A stretch of DNA of 64,000 bases from Halocatena halophila (GCA_027563145.1 CP071306.1:1488001-1552000), one strand, 5' to 3'; shown: positions 34,377-44,538, numbered from the stretch's first letter. Notes: a model not told the origin generated them from the letters alone. Made by a program: numbers and translations.

Positions 34377-36229
34377 GTCCGGACGGTTATCTCACGGCGG
34401 TTGTCGATCGCCCGCTCGAGTTCTTCGGCGATCGCGCTGCCCCGAGACACCTGGACCTCGCCACCGCGACTCACCGTTGCCGTGAACAGATACTCCCCAT
34501 CAGCAGCGATTTCGACGGTCTCACCCGCATACTCCTCTAGCGGGATGATGACGTGGCGGGCCGTGATTTCGGGGGTCACCAGTGCTCCACTTTCGTTTGT
34601 GTGGTCGTTCGAGTGGGAATTCGCTCCAGCGGACGGTGTGTGGTCTTCCAGCGAGCGCACGTCGATGTCGATCCCGAGATTGTTTTCGATCTGGGCGATT
34701 CGCCCGCCGCCTTTCCCGATCACAGCCGAGATGTCATCGTCTTCGACGTAGACGATCGCCCGGTTGTTCCCCTGGAGTTCGACCTGCACGTGGCCGCGAG
34801 CCACCGATCGAATCTCGCGTTCGATCTCCTGTTTGGCGATTTTGCCCACGCCAGATTCCGATTCGCTCGTTTCGTCGATCGGAACCGTCACGACCTGCCG
34901 GTTGAATGTGTACATCTCATACACCGGCCGTTCGGTCTCCACGTCTTTGATGACGATCACTGGCCGGGCCAGGTCTTCTTCCATCAGCCCTTCGGGAACC
35001 TTCACGCGCGTAGAAACGTCGTACATCGTGTCGATGTCACCGGCATCGATGTAGGCGACGGTGTCGACGACCTGTGGGATCAATCCAAGCTCGACGCGTC
35101 CAACGAGTCGCTGGAGGGCATCGATCGCCCGGGTGGCGTGGACCACACCAACCATGCCGACGCCCGCCAGGCGCATGTCGGCAAAGGTGCTGAAGTCGCT
35201 CGTTTTTCTGACCTCGTCGTAGATCGTATAATCCGGACGGACCATCAACAACGAGTCGGCCGTGGCGTCCATCTGGCCGCCAAGCTCGGTGTACTGCGTG
35301 ATTTCCGGGCCAACCTGGAGGTCGCGCGGTTTCTCCATCGTTTTGACCGAATTGCCGCTTTCGGAGAGGAAATTGGCGACTGCCTGGGCCAGCGTGGATT
35401 TACCAGCACCCGGCGCGCCGGCGATCAACACGCCGCGCTGGCGGTCAAGCAGCCGCGTTTCGAGCTCCTCGTCGTGGCTGTAATCCGTGAGCTCCGTCTG
35501 GACGAGCGGCCGAACGGCCGTGATTTCGAGTGCATCGGAAAACGGTGGTTCGGCCATCGCAATCCGGTACTCCCGGAACTGCACGATTATCATTCCTGGC
35601 TCGGTGAGTTCGATGAAGCCGTCTTCTGCACTCTGGGCTGCGTTGCGAATCTCACTCGAGTGCTCTCTGAGCGTCTCATCGTCGAGAATCTCCTCGCCAA
35701 TCGGGCCGTAGGTAACCTCGGACACGTCGCCTCGTTTTGCCATTGGGCGGACGCCGGATTTGAGATGGACGCTCATCGTTTCGTCATCGAAGTACGATTC
35801 AATCTCTAGCGCACCAATCTCTGTCTGATACGGCTCGAGATAGATCGTTGCCACGTCTTGGGCGCTTGCGACTTCGCTCTGGGCCAGATCGCTGGTCAAC
35901 AGCGTGGCATCATATTCGCGCGCAATGTCGCGAATGATGGCATCAATTTCCCCTTGTGCTGCTCGCTCGATCTGTTCGTTCGTCGCCCGTGATCCGACGT
36001 AGGACACCTGGATCTGTCCGTCGTGTTCGAGCTCGACGAGTCGTTGTAACTCTTCGATACCCCGCCATCCGATCGCTCGCCCGGCGTTCGCCTGGGACTC
36101 CAGTTCGCCGATGACCACTTCGGGGATGTAGATATGGGCATCGGTGAAGTCGGTTTCCGTGGCGTCCGGGTCGACGCGCTCGGACACGCGGCCATCAATC
36201 ACTACGCTCGTGTCCGGAACGACGTTCAT
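34373..36229 (-). CDS. PIN domain-ATPase-KH domain protein
   Basis: 618 aa. N-terminal PIN nuclease-like domain (VVPDTSVVIDGRV, with further acidic residues in GEIDAIIRD and LLTSDLA), a secretion-type ATPase core (Walker A AGAPGAGKSTLAQ, Walker B-like YTIYDEVRK), and a KH RNA-binding domain (AVIGKGGGRIAQIENNLGI). This conserved archaeal architecture is linked to RNA handling; the activity is uncertain. The ATG at 36229 is backed by a TATA element CTTATAG (minus strand, 36253-36259) 27 bases away; the open frame upstream is discarded. Confidence 0.88.
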   Translation of the reverse strand: MNVVPDTSVVIDGRVSERVDPDATETDFTDAHIYIPEVVIGELESQANAGRAIGWRGIEELQRLVELEHDGQIQVSYVGSRATNEQIERAAQGEIDAIIRDIAREYDATLLTSDLAQSEVASAQDVATIYLEPYQTEIGALEIESYFDDETMSVHLKSGVRPMAKRGDVSEVTYGPIGEEILDDETLREHSSEIRNAAQSAEDGFIELTEPGMIIVQFREYRIAMAEPPFSDALEITAVRPLVQTELTDYSHDEELETRLLDRQRGVLIAGAPGAGKSTLAQAVANFLSESGNSVKTMEKPRDLQVGPEITQYTELGGQMDATADSLLMVRPDYTIYDEVRKTSDFSTFADMRLAGVGMVGVVHATRAIDALQRLVGRVELGLIPQVVDTVAYIDAGDIDTMYDVSTRVKVPEGLMEEDLARPVIVIKDVETERPVYEMYTFNRQVVTVPIDETSESESGVGKIAKQEIEREIRSVARGHVQVELQGNNRAIVYVEDDDISAVIGKGGGRIAQIENNLGIDIDVRSLEDHTPSAGANSHSNDHTNESGALVTPEITARHVIIPLEEYAGETVEIAADGEYLFTATVSRGGEVQVSRGSAIAEELERAIDNRREITVRT

Positions 36230-36312
36230 ACTCTGGCTACGGCCCCCCGGCGCTATAAGAGTGTCCACCAGCCGAGACACCCGTTGGCCAGGGGATAGTC
36301 TCTGATACTGTC

Positions 36313-37422
36313 ATGATCGTCCAGCCTTACAATCAAGCACAGCCAATTAGAACTGTGTCACTCACCGCGCTTGCACAGCAGCTCGTTGCGATTCCGAGTC
36401 ACGACGATCCGAACCCAGTTGAAACCGTGATCGTTGAGCAGCTAGCTGCACAACGTGGCGTCGAAATCGAGCGAAGCGACGCCGGAATCATCGCCCGGCG
36501 CGGTGGTGGCGGAGCCCTCGCGCTGGTCTGTCATCACGACGTGGTGGCTCCCGACGAAAGCCAGCTCGATGGCGAGGACTACACCACTGCCATTCGGGAT
36601 GGTCGGCTCTACGGTCGCGGCAGTGCAGACATGAAAGGAGCACTCGCTGCTGCCATTCGAGCGTTCTGTGACGCTGACGGGCCGTGTACGCTCGCCAGCT
36701 TCCGCGGCGAAGAGCAGGGGGGACTCGGCGTGCGACGTGCCATCGACGATGGATTCGATCCGGCGTTCGCCGTCGTCTGTGAGGGATCGACCGGCTACTC
36801 CCAACCAGGAGTCACTGATATCGCCGTTGCACATCTCGGCCGGCGCGCCAGCACCATCACCACCCACGGCACGGCCGCACACGCGAGCGAACCCACAGCC
36901 GGATCGAACGCCATCTACCGCGCGAGCACCATTGTCGATCGGCTTCGAGCGGTGACACCTCCAGCGGCGACAATACTCGGGTCGGAACTCCAGGGGACGC
37001 TCGCCGTGACGGAAATCGACGGCGGCGACGCCTGGAACGTGATTCCCGATCGGTGTGCAATCACGGTGGACGAACGGACCGTTCCCGGCGACCGTGTTCC
37101 ACTTGAGGACTGCACGAGCGAGTCGTGGTGTTCGTGGTCGATCGACCAGGACCTGCCACCGTTCGCGTGTACCGATGATTCGTTCGCCGAGCGCGCACTC
37201 GAAAGGGCGCGAGCCGTCCAGCCGAAGTCTCCAGTACTGGTAACCAAACCCCACGCCACTGATGCGGGCTGGCTCGCCCAGGAAGCAACGACCTGTCTCG
37301 TCTGTGGCCCCGCCGAACCAGGTGAAGCCCACACCGCCACTGAAAGCGTCTCTATGGAGGCACTCGAACGCTGTTATCGGATCTATCTGGGGCTCATCGA
37401 ACGACTGTCACAAATGGATTAA
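36313..37422 (+). CDS. M20-family metallohydrolase (deacylase/dipeptidase-like)
   Basis: 369 aa. Metal ligands fit M20: VCHHDVV (His, Asp), YGRGSADMKGALAAA (bridging Asp), FRGEEQGG (catalytic Glu and ligand), and the C-terminal PGEAHTATESV. A lid domain follows ASTITTHGTAAHAS. Length and motifs suit acetylornithine deacetylase, LysK or a dipeptidase; none of the arginine or lysine genes is adjacent, so the substrate is open. One base pair of an oddity: ligands after the lid are normal, so it is probably active. Confidence 0.8.
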   Translation: MIVQPYNQAQPIRTVSLTALAQQLVAIPSHDDPNPVETVIVEQLAAQRGVEIERSDAGIIARRGGGGALALVCHHDVVAPDESQLDGEDYTTAIRDGRLYGRGSADMKGALAAAIRAFCDADGPCTLASFRGEEQGGLGVRRAIDDGFDPAFAVVCEGSTGYSQPGVTDIAVAHLGRRASTITTHGTAAHASEPTAGSNAIYRASTIVDRLRAVTPPAATILGSELQGTLAVTEIDGGDAWNVIPDRCAITVDERTVPGDRVPLEDCTSESWCSWSIDQDLPPFACTDDSFAERALERARAVQPKSPVLVTKPHATDAGWLAQEATTCLVCGPAEPGEAHTATESVSMEALERCYRIYLGLIERLSQMD

Positions 37423-37447
37423 TACCGTCCGAGATCCTGACACTGGT

Positions 37448-38944
37448 ATGGCAACGGCCGACCAGTACGACGCGTTCATCGAGCACGTGCAACGACTCAC
37501 CAACGTTGGGACCGCCAGTCAGGTTCTTTCGTGGGACCAGCAGGTGATGATGCCTGCGGGTGGGACGCCCGCTCGCTCACAGCAGCTCTCGACGCTATCG
37601 TCCATTCACCACGAGCTGTTGACGAGCGATGAGACCGCTACAGCACTCGACGAACTCGATCGTGGGACGCTCGATGACGAACAGATGGCCGTCGTTCGAG
37701 AGATCGAACGCCAGTATGACCGGGCCGCAAGCGTCGATCGATCACTGGTCGAAGCCATTTCACAAACCACAAGCGAAGCACTCCCGGAGTGGGAGCAGGC
37801 GAAAAATAACGACGATTTTAATGCGTTTGCACCCACGCTCGAACGGATCGTTGAGCTCAAACGCGAGTACGCAGCCCAGATCGATCCCGACGCGGATCCA
37901 TACGCGGTGTTGTTCGCCGAGTACGAGCCGTATCTCGACCTGGAAACGACGACGCGAATTCTCGATCGACTCCGTGATCGACTGGTCGAGTTGATCGATG
38001 CGATTGAAGCCCGCGGGGCCACGATCGAAACGAACGCGTTCGAGGGGAGCTATCCCGTCGACGAGCAAGCCACAGTTTGTCATGATCTCTTAGATACGCT
38101 TGGCTATCCGTTCGAGCACGGCCGGCTCGATACCGCTCCGCATCCGTTCTCGACAGGTACGCAGTTCGACGCGCGGGTGACGACGCGGTACAACGAATCC
38201 GCACCACTCGAAGCGATCACCTCAACGATTCACGAGTTCGGTCACGCGACCTACACGCTCGGGCTCCCTCGAGAGCGCTATGGCACACCGCTTGGCCAGT
38301 CACGAAATCTTTCGGTCCACGAATCGCAGTCCCGGCTCTGGGAGAATCACGTGGGGCGCTCGAAGACGTTCTGGGAGAACGTGCTCCCGGTCGTCGCCGA
38401 GACGTTTCCCACTGCTAGCGATCTCCCGATACAGGACGTGTACGAAACAATCAACCAGGTGTATCCGGACAACACCATCCGCGTTGAGGCCGACGAACTC
38501 ACCTATCATCTCCACATCATCCTCAGATTCGAAATCGAGAAGGCACTCGTCCGCGGCGAGATCGAGGTCGAAGAGATTCCCCAGCTCTGGAACGAGAAGA
38601 TGGAGTCGTATCTCGGCGTTCGCCCGCAAACGGACGCAGAGGGCTGTCTGCAGGATATACACTGGACGCACGGCAATTTCGGGTATTTCCCCACCTATTC
38701 GCTTGGGAGCGTGCTTGCCGCACAGCTCTTTGCGAGTGCGACCGCGGAGATCGACGGGCTCGACGAACAGCTCCGAGCGGGCGAGTTCGATGCGCTCCAT
38801 GAGTGGCTCACTGACGCCGTCCACCAGCACGGACAGCGATACACCACACCGGAGCTGATCGAAGTCGCGACCGGTGAGCCGTTCACGGCCGATTACTTCC
38901 TCGAATACGTTGAGGAGAAGTACTCTGAGCTCTACGAGCTCTAA
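37448..38944 (+). CDS. M32 metallocarboxypeptidase (Taq family)
   Basis: 498 aa, usual length. The zinc site is HEFGH at 262-266 with the third ligand Glu in HESQSRLWENHVG. Other family marks are QVLSWDQQVMMP near 25-36 and DIHWTHGNFGYFPTYSLGS. Trims C-terminal residues from peptides in the cytoplasm. Begins 25 bases after the M20 gene, so the two peptidases may be cotranscribed. Confidence 0.92.
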   Translation: MATADQYDAFIEHVQRLTNVGTASQVLSWDQQVMMPAGGTPARSQQLSTLSSIHHELLTSDETATALDELDRGTLDDEQMAVVREIERQYDRAASVDRSLVEAISQTTSEALPEWEQAKNNDDFNAFAPTLERIVELKREYAAQIDPDADPYAVLFAEYEPYLDLETTTRILDRLRDRLVELIDAIEARGATIETNAFEGSYPVDEQATVCHDLLDTLGYPFEHGRLDTAPHPFSTGTQFDARVTTRYNESAPLEAITSTIHEFGHATYTLGLPRERYGTPLGQSRNLSVHESQSRLWENHVGRSKTFWENVLPVVAETFPTASDLPIQDVYETINQVYPDNTIRVEADELTYHLHIILRFEIEKALVRGEIEVEEIPQLWNEKMESYLGVRPQTDAEGCLQDIHWTHGNFGYFPTYSLGSVLAAQLFASATAEIDGLDEQLRAGEFDALHEWLTDAVHQHGQRYTTPELIEVATGEPFTADYFLEYVEEKYSELYEL

Positions 38945-39025
38945 TCAATCGCCGACACCCACCCCTATCTAAGGGCCTGATAATACATGCAATGAACTCA
39001 TCCGACAAACTGACGTTCAGCTCAT

Positions 39026-39187
39026 ATGGTTCGTTCCGACGATCCGGTCTGTCCAGTGTGTAAGCGCTCGACGCCAACCCAACGCACCTGGCATCCGGCG
39101 TACAACCATCTCTGTAGCGCGTGTGGCGTTCTCTTCAACGGTGACGACACGGAGATGACGCTCGCAACCTATACACTCGAATCATAG
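39026..39187 (+). CDS. Small zinc-ribbon protein
   Basis: 53 aa, begins MVRSDDPVCPVCKRST and ends LATYTLES. Two CxxC pairs (CPVC, CSAC) spaced about 23 residues apart form a zinc ribbon of the kind common among small haloarchaeal proteins. No function assigned. Its stop codon overlaps the end of the convergent phosphate transporter gene by 6 bases. Confidence 0.7.
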   Translation: MVRSDDPVCPVCKRSTPTQRTWHPAYNHLCSACGVLFNGDDTEMTLATYTLES

Positions 39188-40354
39188 CAGCATTGTCACG
39201 ACAGTGTACGCGCCGTAGCTGCCGGCGATGGCTATTGTCAGCGAGAGTACCCACGCAACGACCGTGTTTCGCATTTTCGACTGGCTCACACTGCTTTTCC
39301 CGCCAGCGGCGAATCCGCTGCCGATGATGGCGCTCAGAATGATTTCGTTGAACGAAACGGGGATGCCAAACAGGACAGCAGTCTGTGCCAGCGCGAACGA
39401 CGGAACCAGTGCGGCGATCGATCGACGCGGTCCCAGCGAGGAGTAGTCCTGTGAGAGGGCTTTGATCATTCGCGGTGCGCCCATCCACGAGCCGGCGAGG
39501 AGACCAATTCCGCCGCCGACCAGCAGCGCGAGCAACGTAATCGGAAGCCGGTCGACCAGTGGGACAAGGGGACCAACGGCCAGTCCGACCTGACTCGCAC
39601 CGGCAGAAAAGGCCACCAGTCCGCCGAGTATGAGCAGAAAGTGTCGGAGTCCGCGATCGGCATCCGCCATATCCCAGGCGACGAGCGCGCCGGCGAGGAG
39701 CGCGAGCGCGAGCGTCACCACGATTTCCCCACCGGGAAGGCTCGAAAGCGGGCCCCATCTGGCCCCAACGGTCGCGATCGACTGGTTATCCAGAAAGACG
39801 AACGACATGTTTGCGATGATCGCTCCGACCAGGCCAGCGAGCACGGCGACGCTCACCCGCTCTGGAATGCGTCCGTCCCGGAGCAATCGCGCGGTTGCAT
39901 ACGCCACCGAGCTCCCGACGAAGGGAACGAGCACCCACATCGAGCCGATCATCTGGTAGTTCCCCCAGGCGGGGAGTCCACCGAGCGCGAGTCCGACGCC
40001 GATCACCGCACCAGTTGCCGTGAATCCCGTCGGAATTGGATAGCCCGTGAAGATCCCAATCGAGACGAGTGCGGCGGCGACGAACAGCCCGACGGCCACT
40101 GCTCCCGGTGTGAGCGTAATCCCACGGACCAGTCCGGTGCCGACCGTCCCCGCAACGTTTGCGCCCTGCAACACCGCACCGAAAAAGCCGAGAATGCCAA
40201 CGAGAAATCCCGCACGCATTACCGAAATAACGTTCGCACCGGCGGCTGGTGCGAACGGCGTTGAGCCGCTCGATCCTGCGCCTATCGTCCACGCCATGAA
40301 CAGGCTGGCGAGCGACGCGACCAGGACGATCGCCAGAAAGTCCAGGGCAATCAT
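39182..40354 (-). CDS. PiT-family inorganic phosphate transporter
   Basis: 390 aa, about 10-11 membrane segments in two repeated halves: GANVISVMRAGFLVGILGFFGAV near 35 and FNEIILSAIIGSGFAAGG near 345, the PiT signature (GANDxAN in most members, here GANVIS and SFNEI). Moves phosphate with H+ or Na+. The ATG at 40354 is supported by CTTAAC on the minus strand near 40378-40383, about 27 bases away; the open frame to 40468 is ignored. Confidence 0.85.
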   Translation of the reverse strand: MIALDFLAIVLVASLASLFMAWTIGAGSSGSTPFAPAAGANVISVMRAGFLVGILGFFGAVLQGANVAGTVGTGLVRGITLTPGAVAVGLFVAAALVSIGIFTGYPIPTGFTATGAVIGVGLALGGLPAWGNYQMIGSMWVLVPFVGSSVAYATARLLRDGRIPERVSVAVLAGLVGAIIANMSFVFLDNQSIATVGARWGPLSSLPGGEIVVTLALALLAGALVAWDMADADRGLRHFLLILGGLVAFSAGASQVGLAVGPLVPLVDRLPITLLALLVGGGIGLLAGSWMGAPRMIKALSQDYSSLGPRRSIAALVPSFALAQTAVLFGIPVSFNEIILSAIIGSGFAAGGKSSVSQSKMRNTVVAWVLSLTIAIAGSYGAYTVVTMLL

Positions 40355-40758
40355 TGTCACCCATTCTTGGTGGCCAGTTAAGATCCTGTTGCTGTCTGTC
40401 GATCGAATGTCGTGTGGTTGAGGGGATACAGATGGAGTGAAAGACGAGTTGGACAACATATGCGCCAACGGTAATTATTCCGTATAATGGTACCCATCAC
40501 ATGAGTACCCCCACAACCCCACCAGGAACACTTCTAGCCACCCGAATTAAGTAGATCGAACGAGTAACACGTCCAATGGCTTCCCGACGGGCCAGCTCCT
40601 GGCCGTGGCGTTCGCCGTCCTCGGGAAGCGACAAGTAACGACACACCGGGCCGGCTCGGACTTCCCCGACCGATCCGTCGTCGGTGCTCACTCGCTTTTT
40701 CGTGCTGAATCGACGCGTCAGCCACCGCCTGGTCGGTACGCCAGCACACAACCAATCA

Positions 40759-41931
40759 ATGACAGATTTCACGGTTACACCGTACGATGTTCGGGGAACG
40801 ATCGACTACGAAAAACTGCTCGAACAGTTCGGCGCAGACAGACTCACCGACGAACAGATCAACCGATTTCCGAACCCAGTCCATCCACTCCTCCGGCGCA
40901 GACAGTTCTACGCCCACCGCGATATCGATCGCTTCTGTGATGCGATCGAAGCGAAAACACCCCACTCGATCGTCACCGGCAGGGGTCCCTCCGGAGCGAT
41001 GCATCTGGGCCACATCATTCCGCTCTATTTCGCGAAATACGTCCAGGAACAAACGAACGCGCGGGTGTACATCCCGTTTTCCGACGACGAAAAATTCCTC
41101 GTGAAAGACCGAACGCTCGAAACGATCGGCGAGCAAACCCGAGATAACCTCGAAGAACTCCTCGCCGTCGGCTTCGATCCCGAACGAACGCGAATCATTA
41201 TCGACACCCACGATGCAGACGTGATCTACCCGCTGGCCGTGGCCTTCGGGGACGCCATCACGCAATCGACCTTCAACGGAACGTACGGCGAGCCCGAAAA
41301 CATCGGCCACTCGTTCTATCCCGCCGTCCAGACTACACACCTGCTACTGCCACAACTCATCCATGGCGTCCATCCCACGCTCGTCCCGATCGGCATTGAT
41401 CAGGACCCACACGTCCGGGTCAGCCGCGATGTGGCGAGCAAACGCCGCTTTCCGGTTGAAAAACCAGCCGCGTTGCTCTCGAAATTTCTTCCGCGACTCG
41501 ATGGGCCCGGAAAGATGTCCGCCAGCGGCGACGCACACGCCACCATCACCCTCAACGATGACCGGGAATCGATCGCAACGAAGATTCACACCCACGCGGT
41601 CACCGGCGGCCAAGCCTCGAAAGCAGCGCATCGAAAACACGGCGGCGACCCAACTGTTGACGTTCCGTTCGGGCTGCTCCAGGCGATGTTCGAACCAGAC
41701 GACGAACGGCTCGCGCAAATCGAACGTGACTACCGGGATGGCAAACTACTCAGCGGCGAACTCAAATCGATCGCCATCGACGCCATCAACGAGTTCCTCA
41801 CCGCCCACCAGAAACGAAAAACACAGCTCGGTCCACTCGAGACAGAACTCGCACGATATCGGCTCACAGACGAGGAACGAACCACGGCTCGACAACGTGT
41901 TGGACATAACGAACTTAAAAGCATGAACTGA
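40759..41931 (+). CDS. trpS: Tryptophanyl-tRNA synthetase
   Basis: 390 aa archaeal/eukaryotic-type TrpRS, class I. HIGH-type motif GPSGAMHLGHIIPLYF, the tryptophan pocket region GIDQDPHVRVSRDVA, and the KMSKS loop as KMSAS. The ATG at 40759 begins MTDFTVTPYDVRGTIDYEKL (landmark), the usual start; a 25-codon open extension upstream looks untranslated. The leader (40500-40758) contains a short ORF MSTPTTPPG at 40501 without Trp codons, so attenuation is not suggested. Confidence 0.93.
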   Translation: MTDFTVTPYDVRGTIDYEKLLEQFGADRLTDEQINRFPNPVHPLLRRRQFYAHRDIDRFCDAIEAKTPHSIVTGRGPSGAMHLGHIIPLYFAKYVQEQTNARVYIPFSDDEKFLVKDRTLETIGEQTRDNLEELLAVGFDPERTRIIIDTHDADVIYPLAVAFGDAITQSTFNGTYGEPENIGHSFYPAVQTTHLLLPQLIHGVHPTLVPIGIDQDPHVRVSRDVASKRRFPVEKPAALLSKFLPRLDGPGKMSASGDAHATITLNDDRESIATKIHTHAVTGGQASKAAHRKHGGDPTVDVPFGLLQAMFEPDDERLAQIERDYRDGKLLSGELKSIAIDAINEFLTAHQKRKTQLGPLETELARYRLTDEERTTARQRVGHNELKSMN

Positions 41932-42183
41932 CAAGCACCACTCACAGGTGCGTCCACCAGCAAGTGCCTATTGCGGACTGGCGACGAGGACATTTGGCGT
42001 GTGACGAATCTTGGTTGTCGGATGGTGTCAGCCACAACGCGACAGGTCTCCCGTCTCCCCCAACCATGTCGCTGTGTGCTAGTCAAATCACCGCCGGTCG
42101 CATCCCTTGTTTCAGTACAGTGGCGATCTGTTCGGACCACTGGAGCGGAAGATTTACCCGAGACACCGGCACATATGCAGCTA

Positions 42184-42702
42184 ATGGCTTTCGAGGAGTT
42201 ACTGAATGACCCCGTCATTCAAAAATATCTACACGAGCTCGTTGGTCCGACGGGGATGCCTGTCGCAGCTGCCCCGCCCGACGGAGAGGTGACCGACGAG
42301 GAACTTGCAGAAGAGCTCAGTCTCGAGTTGAACGACGTCCGGCGAGCGTTGTTCATCCTCTATGAGAACGACCTGGCGAGCTACCGTCGGCTCAGAGACG
42401 AAGACTCGGGATGGCTGACCTATTTGTGGACGTTCCACTACGAAAACGTCCCAGAACAGCTCGAAGAGGAGATGTACCGACTGCTCGACGCGCTCGATGA
42501 ACGCCGCGAATACGAAGCGACCCACGAGTTCTATCTCTGTCCGGAAGAATCGATTCGCTTCGAATTCGAGGAGGCAATCGAGTTCCAGTTCGAATGCCCC
42601 CAGTGTGGTTCCGAACTCGAGCCGATGAACAACGACGTACTCGTCGAGGCAATGGACGAGCGGATCGACGATCTGCGATCTGAGCTCAACGTGGACGCCT
42701 GA
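42184..42702 (+). CDS. tfe: Transcription initiation factor E, alpha subunit
   Basis: 172 aa. N-terminal winged helix (MAFEELLNDPVIQKYLHELV, ELAEELSLELNDVRRALFIL) and a C-terminal zinc ribbon (YLCPEE ... FECPQCGSEL), in which the first knuckle has a single Cys. TFE aids promoter opening. The ATG at 42184 matches orthologues and sits 27 bases after the centre of TTTACC (42153-42158); the ATG three codons earlier would lie upstream of the predicted transcript start. Confidence 0.93.
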   Translation: MAFEELLNDPVIQKYLHELVGPTGMPVAAAPPDGEVTDEELAEELSLELNDVRRALFILYENDLASYRRLRDEDSGWLTYLWTFHYENVPEQLEEEMYRLLDALDERREYEATHEFYLCPEESIRFEFEEAIEFQFECPQCGSELEPMNNDVLVEAMDERIDDLRSELNVDA

Positions 42703-42705
42703 ACG

Positions 42706-43410
42706 ATGGTCGTTCTCGCAACCAAACTGTACGTAGACGGAACTGCGCGCGAACGTGCCATCGATTCGCTCGATTCACTCGTGGCCAACGATCTCGGTGG
42801 CGTCGAGGTCGACTGGACGATCGGCGTTCGTGATGATGACTTTCCCTCGGTGACGATTTCGGGACCGGACGCGACGGTGGCTCGAAACGTGCTGGCCGAT
42901 CGCTGGGGGACGATCACGCCGGACTTCGAATCCGGCGAAACGTACGTTGGAACACTCGATTCCTGGGATGCAGACGGAATCGTCCTCGATGTTGGCGACG
43001 GCGCGGAGCTTCCGGCATCGATCAGCGACAATGGGGGACTGCGTATCGAAACGGACCAGCTTGGGCTCGGACCAGGAACTCCCGAGCAGATCCGAACCCG
43101 CTTTGGACTCGTCCAGCATCTCGGTCTCGCGTTCGTCTACGACGAGCAGGAACCGCGCCTGGCGGACAAAACCCGAGATCGGCTGTTCGACTGGAGCCGC
43201 GGAGCAGGTCGGGTCAACGTAAACAGCGCGACCCGTGCCGAGGTCCGGGCAGCCGTCAATCGTGCTGGCCACGCCAACGATATCATCACCGTCGAACGGC
43301 AGGGCCTGCTCGAGCAGTCGATCGTCTGTACCGAAAACACTGATCCGCCGGGGCTACTCGCCGCCATCGGTGACCAGTTGCCGGCAGAGCTGCTCTGTAT
43401 TGTGCCATGA
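42706..43410 (+). CDS. DUF2110 family protein
   Basis: 234 aa. A haloarchaeal family regularly found after tfe; starts MVVLATKLYVDGTARER 3 bases after the tfe stop. A central segment (VGTLDSWDADGIVLDVGDG) looks like an S1/OB-like barrel and the next (RTRFGLVQHLGLAFVYDEQ) is helical. The tie to tfe suggests a role around transcription, but none is shown. Confidence 0.8.
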   Translation: MVVLATKLYVDGTARERAIDSLDSLVANDLGGVEVDWTIGVRDDDFPSVTISGPDATVARNVLADRWGTITPDFESGETYVGTLDSWDADGIVLDVGDGAELPASISDNGGLRIETDQLGLGPGTPEQIRTRFGLVQHLGLAFVYDEQEPRLADKTRDRLFDWSRGAGRVNVNSATRAEVRAAVNRAGHANDIITVERQGLLEQSIVCTENTDPPGLLAAIGDQLPAELLCIVP

Positions 43411-44153
43411 AACGAACCCTCGCACTCGTCATTGTCGCGTTGCTCGCCGTTTCGGCGGGCTGTCTCTCGCTTGCCAACGCAGGTGACGAAGGCGATGGTG
43501 TCGCTCAGCTGTTCGGTGACGAAAAGCAGAGCAACGTCACATACGACTGGGAGACGGACACCGACGCGACGATCACGATCGGTGCCGACACCTACCGGTC
43601 GGTCTATAAACTCGATACAACAACGATCGAGCTGTACTATCGCGGAGAAATCGACAGACGACAGCCAGTCTCGGTCGAGGCAGTCCGCTATCGCTACTCG
43701 AATGGCACCGTCATCGACGATCATCCGAAGCTGACGACAGAATCCAACGATGACGTTACGACGATCACCGTGCCCGAAGCAAATGGCACCGTCGCGTTTC
43801 AGGCCCGCTCACACCGCAAGGAGTTCATCGCGCCGGTCTATCTCGGGAGAGAAAAGCCATCCTACGAGGTTATCCTCCCTCCAGACACGGATGTCAGCAT
43901 CCCGGTAGTTAGCTCGGTCCATCCACAAGGTGCAACCACAACGACCGAAAACGGCCGTGTGCACATCCGCTGGGACGAGGTGACGACCAACTCGATCGCC
44001 ATCAAATGGTATCTCACTCGCGATCTCTACATCTTCGCGGGGATTCTTGGTGCGGTGATCGTCGTTGGGTCGATCGGTATGGCCTACTACGTCATCACGC
44101 TCCGAAAGCTCCGCGAACAGCGCGAGCAGATGGAAGTCGAATCCATCGAGTGA
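43407..44153 (+). CDS. DUF5803 family membrane lipoprotein
   Basis: 248 aa. Sec lipoprotein signal with lipobox SAGC (about residue 17-20), an extracellular beta-rich domain, and a C-terminal membrane helix (DLYIFAGILGAVIVVGSIGM) with a charged cytoplasmic tail. The ATG overlaps the DUF2110 stop by 4 bases. The tfe-DUF2110-DUF5803 order is conserved in haloarchaea; function unknown. Confidence 0.82.
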   Translation: MKRTLALVIVALLAVSAGCLSLANAGDEGDGVAQLFGDEKQSNVTYDWETDTDATITIGADTYRSVYKLDTTTIELYYRGEIDRRQPVSVEAVRYRYSNGTVIDDHPKLTTESNDDVTTITVPEANGTVAFQARSHRKEFIAPVYLGREKPSYEVILPPDTDVSIPVVSSVHPQGATTTTENGRVHIRWDEVTTNSIAIKWYLTRDLYIFAGILGAVIVVGSIGMAYYVITLRKLREQREQMEVESIE

Positions 44154-44154
44154 G

Positions 44155-44538
44155 TTACTCACAGATCGCGTCCGCTTCGATTTCTACACAGAGCGACGGA
44201 TCGATCAGCCGGTCAACCTCAACCATCGTTGCAGCCGGACGAATCGACTCGAACACGTCTGCGTGGGCCCGGCCAATCGCCTCCCAGTCGTCGATATTCG
44301 TAACGAACAGACGGGTCCGGGTTACGTCCTCGATTGATGCACCGATCTCCGTGAGTGCGTTCTCGATCTGATCGAGACAGCACAGCGTCTGTTCGTACGG
44401 ACCGCCGTCGATCGGCTCGCCGTCCTCGTCCGTTGCGGTCGTTCCCGCCACGTGCACCACATCACCAACGCGAGTTGCTCGTGAATAGCCAACGGCCGAT
44501 TCCCACGCAGTGTCGCTCGAAACGCGTCGTCGGGTCAC
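44155..44538 (-). CDS. RidA/YjgF-family protein
   Basis: 127 aa from a GTG at 44538 (VTRRRVSSDTAWESAVGYSR), where family members start; an ATG at 44562 adds eight basic residues. RidA marks: VHVAGTTATDEDG, YEQTLCCLDQIENALTEIGAS, TRLFVTNIDDWEAIG and the final VEVDRLIDPSLCVEIEADAI (landmark). RidA hydrolyses reactive enamine/imine intermediates; a catalytic Arg expected near the VTRTRLFV strand is present. Converges with the DUF5803 gene. Confidence 0.85.
   Translation of the reverse strand: MTRRRVSSDTAWESAVGYSRATRVGDVVHVAGTTATDEDGEPIDGGPYEQTLCCLDQIENALTEIGASIEDVTRTRLFVTNIDDWEAIGRAHADVFESIRPAATMVEVDRLIDPSLCVEIEADAICE

Noticed and set aside
40501..40554. Short ORF in the trpS leader as a tryptophan attenuator.
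   Set aside because: It has no Trp codon, and no competing hairpins were found.
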